Source of the DNA: JBCDIQ01 sp039024295
GTDB lineage: Bacteria > Bacteroidota > Bacteroidia > J057
Length of the DNA: 5,353 nt
NCBI GenBank assembly: GCA_039024295.1
Contig: JBCDIQ010000384.1
Span: 1 to 5,353, forward strand
Direction: 5' to 3'
A program made the translations under genes and the position numbers. The notes under the pieces are model-generated. The model was given only the letters and a program-made list of their open reading frames with translations, did not search any database and was not told the DNA's origin. Numbering within the stretch: the first letter of the stretch is position 1; each line of letters starts with the position of its first letter. Below are positions 1-5,268 of this stretch, one piece after another.

Positions 1-407
1 AAGAGTTTCATTCGATTATATTCTTCTGGAAATGTATTGGGTGTAAGGGAAATGCTGTACCCGTAATCGGCAAAAACTCGCAAGACGGAGGTACCTTCTT
101 CATCCCCGGGGATAATCTGAGTGTAAAAGTCCATTTTCTTGGGGGAAATACCGGGAATTACTACTTCTTCTGCCGTTAGTACTTCTTTGTTGGCAAGAAA
201 TCCATTTCCCTTCAAATTCACATCATAATTTTTCCTCAGATATCTGTCCCAATCTGATTTTACCTCCTTGGGTTCTTCCACGAAAGTAACTTCTACAGCT
301 TTGTGGTCGATATCCTTGTGATTGACTACTACAGTTTTGGCATTTTGAGAAAAGCCAGCATTGAACGTTATGAGTGATGCTGCGATAATTAAAAATATTT
401 TTTTCAT
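1..407 (-). CDS. Exported protein of unknown function, N-terminal part (runs off left edge)
   Basis: Reading leftwards from the ATG at 407-405 the frame stays open for 135 codons to the window edge, so the C-terminus is missing. Residues 1-20 form a signal peptide: Lys-Lys after Met, a hydrophobic stretch (IFLIIAASLITF), then NAGFS|Q, a typical Bacteroidota signal peptidase I site near residue 20. There is no lipobox cysteine. The mature part is mixed charged and hydrophobic, with segments such as VTFVEEPKEVKSDWDRYL (about residues 39-56) and KKMDFYTQI (about 89-97). It resembles uncharacterised secreted Bacteroidota proteins whose missing C-terminal part may be coiled coil, but I cannot name a family. 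The start was chosen because the signal peptide begins exactly there. However, the same frame is open upstream to 602, so translation could also enter from the DUF2945-like fragment. It lies downstream of the baeRF gene on the same strand and is probably co-transcribed with it. Confidence 0.8.
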   Translation of the reverse strand, partial: MKKIFLIIAASLITFNAGFSQNAKTVVVNHKDIDHKAVEVTFVEEPKEVKSDWDRYLRKNYDVNLKGNGFLANKEVLTAEEVVIPGISPKKMDFYTQIIPGDEEGTSVLRVFADYGYSISLTPNTFPEEYNRMKL

Positions 408-426
408 TTTGATTATTGTTTTTGGG

Positions 427-602
427 TTAAAATTGTAGATGAGCAGGATTGCGCTGAAGGTAAGTGAGTACAAACCTATCATTCGTTTTACCTGGCTTCC
501 ATTGAAGGTTTTGGTCACTTCGGAGGTAAAAGTTTCTACTACCTTTCCAGTTGCAGCTCCATTCCCCCACTCCCATGACACTTCGCTTCCTTGTCTAATC
601 AT
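427..602 (-). pseudogene. Truncated DUF2945/HVA1 (Tudor-like) protein, N-terminal half
   Basis: The ATG at 602-600 lies 17 bases after the baeRF stop codon. The first 40 residues match the front of the DUF2945/HVA1 TUDOR family very well: a basic start, EVSWEWGNGAATGKVVE (residues 7-23), then an EVTKTFNGSQVKR segment ending at residue 40. Intact members are about 65-70 residues and continue with a segment like 'NASEDxPAYLI', then a 'K-S-E-L' end. Here residues 41-65 are instead a hydrophobic, unrelated stretch, and the frame runs without a stop into the exported protein at 407. In another frame the same DNA reads ...QRNPAHLQF and stops at 427-429. That recalls the family's NPAYLI segment and suggests an indel or local rearrangement near 475-490. 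Members are small, stress-associated and of unknown biochemical role. I call it broken, but a natural fusion or a sequencing error is possible. Confidence 0.6.
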
Positions 603-619
603 TTGCTTAATTCATTTGC

Positions 620-1786
620 TTAATTTCTAATAGTGAGACCAAAATTTCGTATGCTTCCTGGCATATGTGCTTGCTCCACAGCATAGACCTCTCCTCCATA
701 CTTGAGTGTATTCAGAATCATGTTATTTTCGACTACTATGCTGTCATTCATTCTTTCTTGATTCAAGGATACTTGACCTTTAGCATCTACTTCACCCCAC
801 GTTAATGAGTTTTTTCTGAAAAGCAGCTTATCGGCACGCCCCTGAAAAGCTAATGGAATCGACCTCTCTAAGTCATCGTAAATTTTGCCGTCAGGATGGA
901 TTTGTTCCATATCATCTATTTTGTCTTGGACATTTTGGTGATCAGATTGCTTCAAAATATCCATTGCAGATTCGTAAATCCACATCAAATCCTCATTTTC
1001 TTGGTTACCTGGAATAATCTCTTCCATGATATTGGGGTAAGAAGAAATTTGTTGGTAATTCCTTACCACTGATTCGACCCCAGCCAAAACCATTGGCATG
1101 GCCGGATCACAGATTTCATCCATTAACTTTCGATCAAGGGTCCGTAAGTATTTCTCCTCATCAAGCTCTTGACCTTTATCTGCTCCGCCGTGTCCATGAT
1201 ATACAGGTGCTCCTTTATTGCCGCTGGAATGAAATTGCAATTCCACTTGGGGATCATAATCACCTCCTTGGATCATTTTAATTGCTTCAACTTCACCCTG
1301 AGGTACTTCGTCTGATAGCTTGATCTCATAAAGATTGAATGGATTTGCCTCAAGTAGCCTGACGGCTCCACGGCTCAATAGAAGAATATAGGTGTATCCT
1401 TCACGGTCAATAAATGGGACCAATGGTTGAATGAAAAAATGATTATCTGCAACCACTATTCCCTCATGCTGAATGGGAAGGGTCCACACCAGATTTATCT
1501 CTTCATTCTGATAAATCACCAGAGAATCTGACTGGTATTGCCAAAATTTTTCATCTGGTCCATATTTTTTTAAAAGCGTATCCAGTCGCTCTATTAAAAA
1601 GGAATATGCTTCTCCTTTTTGTGCAATTAGGTCTGTAGCCTCAGTGATAGCATGACCGAACCGCATTCGGTCTGTATAAATACTGTCAGAAGTAAATACT
1701 CTGTGGGTGGGAATAATCATTGAAAGGCAAGGCCCTTCAGCCTTGACCAATGAATCTATCTTGCTTTTAAAATTCTTGTACTCCAT
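620..1786 (-). CDS. Bacterial archaeo-eukaryotic release factor homologue (baeRF family 3 type)
   Basis: This 388-residue protein has the full length and landmarks of the baeRF3-like group: an N-terminal LSMIIPTHRV strand (residues 21-30; family form 'SIYLPTHR'), FWQYQSDSLVIY (81-92), a central YTYILLLSRGAVRLLE domain (131-146), LQFHSS (183-188), the VYHGHGG linker (195-201), PMVLAGVESVVRNYQQISSYPNI (231-253) in the eL30e-like C-terminal domain, and a GGEVYAVEQAHMPG end (364-377). Relatives are eRF1/Pelota-like and are proposed to act in ribosome rescue or translation quality control under stress. That role comes from comparative genomics, not from this sequence. No GGQ peptide-release motif is seen, so classical peptidyl-tRNA hydrolysis by that loop is not supported. 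ATG at 1786-1784; no Shine-Dalgarno, as is usual in Bacteroidota. It appears to lead a minus-strand unit with the DUF2945 fragment and the exported protein. Confidence 0.85.
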   Translation of the reverse strand: MEYKNFKSKIDSLVKAEGPCLSMIIPTHRVFTSDSIYTDRMRFGHAITEATDLIAQKGEAYSFLIERLDTLLKKYGPDEKFWQYQSDSLVIYQNEEINLVWTLPIQHEGIVVADNHFFIQPLVPFIDREGYTYILLLSRGAVRLLEANPFNLYEIKLSDEVPQGEVEAIKMIQGGDYDPQVELQFHSSGNKGAPVYHGHGGADKGQELDEEKYLRTLDRKLMDEICDPAMPMVLAGVESVVRNYQQISSYPNIMEEIIPGNQENEDLMWIYESAMDILKQSDHQNVQDKIDDMEQIHPDGKIYDDLERSIPLAFQGRADKLLFRKNSLTWGEVDAKGQVSLNQERMNDSIVVENNMILNTLKYGGEVYAVEQAHMPGSIRNFGLTIRN

Positions 1787-1867
1787 AAATTAAATTTCAC
1801 TTTGTTATAATTACGTATTTTGTAAAAATATGTTTCATTAAATTTATTAATGTAACTTTTTTAGACA

Positions 1868-1971
1868 TTAAGGATGTCCCATATCAGATATAATGATATT
1901 TCTAAGTTCCTTAACGCCTTTTAGTCAATGCAAGAGACCTTCACTATTTGCTGAAGGTCTTTTCTTTTTTT
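1868..1971 (+). ncRNA. Candidate structured small RNA ending in an intrinsic terminator
   Basis: On the plus strand TTAAGGA (1868-1874) pairs with TCCTTAA (1908-1914). Inside it ATATCA (1881-1886) pairs with TGATAT (1894-1899) around a 7-base loop. About 20 bases later comes a strong terminator hairpin with a T-tract. No protein gene on the plus strand leads into this terminator. A weak -7-like TAACTTTT sits at 1853-1860, with no good -33 element. The reading as a roughly 100-base sRNA, or as the 3' end of a transcript antisense to the baeRF leader, is an inference from structure only. Confidence 0.3.
1932..1971 (+). terminator. Rho-independent terminator, plus strand, with no upstream gene
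   Basis: AGACCTTCA (1935-1943) pairs perfectly with TGAAGGTCT (1952-1960) around an 8-base loop. The stem is extended by a G-T and two A-T pairs outside. It is followed on the plus strand by TTTCTTTTTTT (1961-1971). On the minus strand no T-tract follows the stem, so the orientation is clear. Both flanking genes are on the minus strand, so the terminator serves no annotated gene. Confidence 0.75.
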
Positions 1972-2079
1972 GCCGAGGAGACTTAGAGGTGTAATACCAA
2001 TCCATTGTATTCAGTTCCCTAAAAAAGTATTACGGGTTACAGGAAAGCAATAAAACTATCCATGGAAAGTTGCAATATA

Positions 2080-2324
2080 GTACTTTTTAATTGATAAAAA
2101 GTACCCAAAAATCTACCCCAAACAAATCGAGTTTATCCTTGGATACACGAGACCCCGCTGTTTGGGGGAGGCCAACGCGCATATTTTTCTACGAAAATTT
2201 AGGCAGGGACGGTTAACCAGTCCTGCACCTCCTTGTCATCATAACTAGCAGTAGCACCTCAGCGGTATCCACTCTCGACATGACAGCGACTGTTTCGCCC
2301 GCAAAATTTGCAGAGTACCAAAAA
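2080..2324. repeat. Dyad-rich intergenic element with near-direct-repeat edges
   Basis: The left edge is a 9-bp perfect inverted repeat, GTACTTTTT (2080-2088) with AAAAAGTAC (2096-2104). AGTACCCAAAAA (2100-2111) recurs as AGTACCAAAAA at 2314-2324, so near-identical words bound about 200 bases. Inside are CCCCAAAC (2116-2123) pairing with GTTTGGGG (2160-2167) and enclosing a small TATC/GATA hairpin. A further hairpin, GCAGG-G-AC (2203-2210) with GTCCTGC (2220-2226), carries a GGTTAACC palindrome in its loop. The element is richer in G+C than the flanks. It could be a dispersed, non-autonomous repeat or MITE, or a structured RNA. Only one copy is in the window, so repeat status is inferred. Confidence 0.35.
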
Positions 2325-2331
2325 GGGACAT

Positions 2332-3630
2332 TTACGCTTGAGCAACTGTGATAGCAGAAGAGGTATCATCGTCCTCTAGCTTCTGAAGCGGAGCGGGAAC
2401 TCGTTTGCCCGAAAGGAGCATCAGGGTAATATCATCTTCGTACTGGCAAGTTTGCCCTGCCCACCGCTTTGCAAAGCCGACCAGTCCTAAAATAGTGGCC
2501 TCTCCCCCCAGTTTTTTACTTTCTTCAAATACCTTACAAATTCGCTCCCAGCCGATTTGCTGTCGTTTGTCATTGAAACACTCCTCTAAGCCATCAGTGT
2601 AGGCCAGCAGCATATCTTCCGGGCCAAAATCTATGGTTTGAGAAGCGGTATTGGGAGGAATACTTGCCCCCAAAAACATGCCTTTGGAGACAATAGGGGT
2701 CACCTGGTCATGATGAGCCTGGTAGTGCAAAAGCCTTGGCATACCTGAGGAAGTAATGGAAATTTTTCCTGGGGTTATGTCTAAAATTGTGAGGCCCATG
2801 TACATATTTTTCAGGCCCAGGCTTCTAATCCCAGTGGAAATCGCTTCCATCATTTCCCCAGGAGAAACACGGTTTGCCAGGTTCCGAAAATAGCTCTTCA
2901 CTGTTGCCACAATTACGCCAGACTTAAATCCGTGACCGGTTACATCTCCGATGATGGCTATTGCGTGCTGCTCATCAATTTTCAGGTAATCATAATAATC
3001 TCCTCCCACTTCTTGAGCGGTGTGCATGTAGGTGTGTACCTCCACGTGGGGATTATCAAGTGGTCCTTGGGGAAGCATGGACATTTGTAACTGCCTGGCC
3101 TCTTCGAGTTCGCGTGTCTTTCGTACGTTGTCTTTCGTGAGTTGCTCCAGGGCAAGGTTGAGCTGCGCTTTTTGTGTCCGGAGTTCTTGGTTTCGCTTTT
3201 TCAGCAGCTTCCGCTGGCGAGCCAGTTCTAGCTGCTCTTTCTTGCGGGTGATCGCATTGTCAATGCTGTGCAAGAGGTAAGAACTGGAAAGTCTGTTTTT
3301 TATCAAGTAGTCAGAAAATCCCAGTTTAATTGCTCGTGCTCCTACCAATTCATCTCCATTGCCTGTAAGCATGAGCACAGGACAGGTTGATAAAGATTTC
3401 GAGATTTTCTTGTAGACCTCCAGGCCGGTTGTCCAATGTAGGCTGTAATCTACTAAAACCGCATCCATTGGAGGATTGTCCTTCCTGTTCAGAAATCCAT
3501 GCAATTCCTCCTCGGACTCCAACTGGTGTACATCCACCTCTTTTCCCGCTGCTTGATAGCCTTTTCTGATATATCGCTCAATAATCGCCTGATCATCTGG
3601 ATTATCATCTATGATAAGGAAACTGGGCAT
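2332..3630 (-). CDS. Response regulator with SpoIIE/RsbU-type PP2C serine phosphatase output domain
   Basis: 432 residues. An N-terminal receiver domain (about 1-125) has the full phosphorylation set: acidic pair D8-D9, phospho-acceptor D61 in VLVDYSL, T89 in VLMLTGNG, and K111. A charged coiled coil follows (about 129-182), leading into EARQLQMSMLP (177-187), the usual entry to RsbU/SpoIIE phosphatases. The PP2C domain (about 190-407) keeps its metal-binding acidic motifs: VGGDYYDY (D211), GDVTGHG (228-234, D229), LAYTDGLEE (D346) and EDDITLMLL (D399/D400). It should therefore be an active cytoplasmic phosphatase gated by phosphorylation of D61. Family members dephosphorylate STAS-domain anti-sigma antagonists in partner-switch stress pathways, but no STAS or anti-sigma kinase gene is in the window. 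The last 25 residues are an acidic, probably flexible tail. It is transcribed divergently from the RRM gene; the ATG at 3630-3628 fits the receiver start exactly. Confidence 0.92.
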   Translation of the reverse strand: MPSFLIIDDNPDDQAIIERYIRKGYQAAGKEVDVHQLESEEELHGFLNRKDNPPMDAVLVDYSLHWTTGLEVYKKISKSLSTCPVLMLTGNGDELVGARAIKLGFSDYLIKNRLSSSYLLHSIDNAITRKKEQLELARQRKLLKKRNQELRTQKAQLNLALEQLTKDNVRKTRELEEARQLQMSMLPQGPLDNPHVEVHTYMHTAQEVGGDYYDYLKIDEQHAIAIIGDVTGHGFKSGVIVATVKSYFRNLANRVSPGEMMEAISTGIRSLGLKNMYMGLTILDITPGKISITSSGMPRLLHYQAHHDQVTPIVSKGMFLGASIPPNTASQTIDFGPEDMLLAYTDGLEECFNDKRQQIGWERICKVFEESKKLGGEATILGLVGFAKRWAGQTCQYEDDITLMLLSGKRVPAPLQKLEDDDTSSAITVAQA

Positions 3631-3679
3631 GATCGGTTGATTGTGAGCACATTTATATTAAAAAATAAACAAGCTGGAA

Positions 3680-3709
3680 TTGTATTTGTTCAACTAACGT
3701 ATAGTTTTG
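3680..3709 (+). promoter_or_regulatory. Bacteroidota-type promoter for the RRM gene
   Basis: TTG (3680-3682), a 19-base spacer, then TAGTTTTG (3702-3709) exactly match the Bacteroidota sigma-ABfr consensus TTG-N19-TAnnTTTG. Transcription would start near 3714, giving a leader of about 50 bases before the ATG at 3763. It lies in the 132-base divergent gap, so it could influence the PP2C gene on the other strand. Confidence 0.6.
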
Positions 3710-3762
3710 TTATAGCAAGAAGCTTGTAGCCTTCTGCTCTATTGAACATAATACACCTCATC

Positions 3763-4008
3763 ATGGAGATATTGATGTCAAACCTCAGCAGCTCTGTTAC
3801 CGAAGGAGAGATTCGCGAACTCTTTGAAGAATTTGGACAAGTTCTTTCAGTTGAAATAGGCTCAAAACCTTTCACCAGAAGCAAGCACGCATGGCTCAAA
3901 ATGGCACCACATGATGCAAGGCTGGTTGTCAGTTCCCTAAACAGCGATTATGTCAAGGGCAGAATGATGACCTTACCCTTATTACAGAAAATGACCAGCT
4001 ATCAGTAA
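3763..4008 (+). CDS. Small RRM-type RNA-binding protein (81 aa)
   Basis: One RNA recognition motif fills the protein. RNP2 is ILMSNL (residues 3-8). The first helix is SVTEGEIRELFEEFGQVLSVEI (11-32), very close to the usual bacterial RRM form 'SVTEEDLRELFEEFGEV'. RNP1 lies at about 39-47 (RSKHAWLKM) and a short C-terminal tail follows. I chose ATG 3763 rather than the in-frame TTG at 3742 because bacterial RRM proteins start one or two residues before RNP2. Bacteroidota members (for example the Rbp proteins of Bacteroides) bind single-stranded RNA and affect mRNA levels. Here the aromatic RNA-stacking positions are changed: Leu in RNP2, and His and Trp in place of two Phe in RNP1. The flexible Gly-rich or basic tail of many relatives is absent. 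RNA specificity may therefore differ. The last four sense codons and the stop lie within the terminator hairpin. Confidence 0.85.
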   Translation: MEILMSNLSSSVTEGEIRELFEEFGQVLSVEIGSKPFTRSKHAWLKMAPHDARLVVSSLNSDYVKGRMMTLPLLQKMTSYQ

Positions 4009-4023
4009 CAATAGCTGGTCATT
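3990..4023. terminator. Shared terminator hairpin between convergent RRM and GSP26-like genes
   Basis: AATGACCAGCTAT (3990-4002) is perfectly complementary to ATAGCTGGTCATT (4011-4023), giving a 13-bp stem with an 8-base loop. Minus-strand RNA leaves the stem into UUCUG, giving UUUUCU with the stem's last bases, so it best fits a terminator for the gene ending at 4043, 19 bases away. On the plus strand only a weak U-run follows. The RRM stop codon (4006-4008) lies in the loop. Confidence 0.7.
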
Positions 4024-4042
4024 GAAGCCCATTGTGGTTGGT

Positions 4043-4549
4043 TTATTTGTCAAGGGTATAGGTAGCAGCTTTTCCTGCTTTGTACGGTGTGCCTGAGATT
4101 AAGGACTGAGCTGCCTGGAGTACCTGGGCGATGGGATTTTCATGATAATCCCAGTACGTAACTTCTTTAGGGATTATTTTGATCACTTTTATATGTTGCC
4201 GATCTTCTTCACTTGGGAACCATAGCTGCATCCCTGGATTCCAAATTTCACTTATCTCTTTTTCCTCTGAGCTTACGCTGGTGGTTCCGGAAATAGAGAG
4301 AAATTGCTGCTTTTCCATGTCTGAAAGCGTTACACAAGCCACGCATTGTTCCTTTGGGGTGAGGTTCAGGGCAGAAACCTCCTTTTTCGCAACCATCCAA
4401 ATGGTGCCATTTTGTTCTACTTTTTCGATAGAGATAGGATGGCTTCGCAGCAGTCCTCCAGGATTGCAAGCTACTACCATAATTCCAGTCTTAACGTGCC
4501 GGATAAATGCTTCATACTGATTGTAAAATTCTATTGTGAACTCTTCCAT
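4043..4549 (-). CDS. General stress protein 26-like pyridoxamine 5'-phosphate oxidase-fold flavoprotein
   Basis: 168 residues, the usual size for the GSP26-like branch of the PNPOx split-barrel superfamily. Landmarks in order: GIMVVACNPGGLLRSHPIS (22-40; family 'AMLTTxDxDGRLRSRPM'), GTIWMVAKKEVSALNL (48-63), the central strand FLSISGTTSV (83-92), EIWNPGMQLWFPSEED (101-116), IKIIPKEVTYWDY (123-135) and the SGTPYKAG tail (152-159). Relatives are cytoplasmic FMN- or FAD-binding proteins induced by stress. The substrate is unknown, and there is no sign that this is a true PdxH. It starts 48 bases after the lipoprotein gene stop on the same strand with no promoter seen between, so the two probably form an operon. 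It ends 19 bases before the shared terminator hairpin. ATG at 4549-4547; no Shine-Dalgarno. Confidence 0.88.
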   Translation of the reverse strand: MEEFTIEFYNQYEAFIRHVKTGIMVVACNPGGLLRSHPISIEKVEQNGTIWMVAKKEVSALNLTPKEQCVACVTLSDMEKQQFLSISGTTSVSSEEKEISEIWNPGMQLWFPSEEDRQHIKVIKIIPKEVTYWDYHENPIAQVLQAAQSLISGTPYKAGKAATYTLDK

Positions 4550-4597
4550 AGCAAGTCATTCGGTGTGTGATTTTTGGAAATTAGATGAATGAGGGTC

Positions 4598-5149
4598 TTA
4601 CAGATCTTTCGTACTGTTCCATCCTTGACGTGCATTTTCAAAGCGGTTGTCTAACTCACGAAATTCATCTTTTACCTCTTCGGAGGCGTTTTCTAAAGAA
4701 GCCTCTATGCGTTCGGTTCGTTCGTTGAATTCTTCTTCAAACTCATTCCAGTTGCGCACAGACTTTGCTTCTATGCTGTCTTCTACATTGCTCACAAATA
4801 GCCTGAAATCATTCATTTCTTCTTCTACGTTGCGCTCAGCCTGATTAGCTTCTTGCTTCATTTCTCGAATGGCATTTTCATATCTGCGATCCAGTTCTTC
4901 CATCTCTTCCTTGGCTTCAGCTTCCATCTCATTCAGGTTCGCATCAACTTTTTCTTTCACCTGCTGGTATTCTTGTTCTATCTCTTCTACTGAGCACTCA
5001 GCATTTCGCTCAGCATTGTTTTCAACTGCTTCTACAAATTCTTGAAATTCACGACCCACATCCTGCCCCTCTTCTTTTACTTGTCCTGTACAAGAGGTAA
5101 GCCACAGAAACATAGCAAAGGCGGTACCGAAGGAAATAATGCTTTTCAT
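4598..5149 (-). CDS. Glu-rich coiled-coil lipoprotein of unknown function
   Basis: From the ATG at 5149-5147 this is a 183-residue protein. It has a lipoprotein signal: MKS, a hydrophobic run to LWLTSC, with lipidation Cys at residue 20. An in-frame ATG at 5170 would add seven residues, but the predicted transcription start falls only a few bases before it, so I prefer 5149. The mature chain is almost wholly helical and strongly acidic with few prolines. It carries an internal duplication: EEMEELDRRYENA (about residues 81-93) and DEFRELDNRFENA (about 161-173) align without gaps over some 35 residues, 80 residues apart. A second cysteine (residue 52) lies early in the mature part. It should be anchored in the envelope facing the periplasm. 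I do not recognise a family with confidence. It precedes the GSP26-like gene by 48 bases and probably shares its transcript. Confidence 0.8.
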   Translation of the reverse strand: MKSIISFGTAFAMFLWLTSCTGQVKEEGQDVGREFQEFVEAVENNAERNAECSVEEIEQEYQQVKEKVDANLNEMEAEAKEEMEELDRRYENAIREMKQEANQAERNVEEEMNDFRLFVSNVEDSIEAKSVRNWNEFEEEFNERTERIEASLENASEEVKDEFRELDNRFENARQGWNSTKDL

Positions 5150-5179
5150 AATTGTAATAATTTTTATCATTTTATCTTA

Positions 5180-5209
5180 AAAACGTATAATATATCGAAA
5201 AGTTTCAAA
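5180..5209 (-). promoter_or_regulatory. Promoter for the lipoprotein / GSP26-like operon
   Basis: On the minus strand TTTG (5209-5206), an 18-base spacer, then TACGTTTT (5187-5180) match the Bacteroidota TTTG-N17-20-TAnnTTTG pattern with one mismatch in the last base. Transcription would start at about 5174. This leaves about 25 bases of leader to the ATG at 5149 and almost none to the ATG at 5170. Confidence 0.45.
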
Positions 5210-5268
5210 CTATTAGGAAATAAAATCGTTACTCAGGAGAAGTAACATATTTAATTTTTTGCATGAGG

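Larger units (their letters stand above)
1787..2331. other. 545-base intergenic region without a credible protein gene
   Basis: The gap separates the PP2C regulator's 3' end (right) from the baeRF start (left). The part nearest baeRF (1787-1860) is very AT-rich and presumably holds its minus-strand promoter, but I found no convincing TTG-N19-TAnnTTTG match. The middle carries nested hairpins and a plus-strand terminator (1868-1971). The short inverted repeat GTAATAC/GTATTAC pairs 1991-1997 with 2027-2033. The right part (2080-2324) is a dyad-rich, more GC-rich element. Both strands were read in three frames; only chance-length reading frames under 30 codons were found. Confidence 0.75.

Noticed and set aside
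439..630. Plus-strand open frame of 63 codons
   Set aside because: It is the antisense shadow of the DUF2945-like segment, whose minus-strand reading matches a known family.
1093..1281. Plus-strand open frame inside the baeRF gene
   Set aside because: It is opposite a well-supported full-length gene, with no family resemblance and no promoter.
1801..1822. TTTG and TATTTTG on the plus strand as a promoter for the candidate small RNA
   Set aside because: The spacing is only about 11 bases, and the -7 element lacks one base compared with TAnnTTTG.
2225..2237. CACCTCCTT on the plus strand, identical to the 3' end of 16S rRNA (anti-Shine-Dalgarno)
   Set aside because: The flanking bases do not match 16S rRNA. 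A 9-base match alone is weak, and no transcript is shown. On the other strand AAGGAGGTG is not followed by a start codon at a useful distance.
2280..2353. Plus-strand 23-codon frame starting MTATVSPAKFAEYQ
   Set aside because: It is too short, overlaps the end of the PP2C gene on the other strand, and has no promoter or family match.
3032..3280. Plus-strand Ser/Arg/Phe-rich 82-codon frame
   Set aside because: It is the antisense of the coiled-coil coding part of the PP2C regulator; the low-complexity composition is what such shadows look like.
3742..3762. TTG at 3742 as the start of the RRM protein
   Set aside because: The added residues lie outside the RRM fold, and the family starts just before RNP2, as ATG 3763 does.
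3690..3899. Minus-strand 69-codon frame opposite the RRM gene
   Set aside because: It overlaps the RRM coding region and its promoter, and its protein shows no domain. The RRM reading is far better supported.
4179..4570. Overlapping open frames on both strands across the GSP26-like gene
   Set aside because: All are other-frame shadows of the 168-residue flavoprotein, which matches its family end to end.
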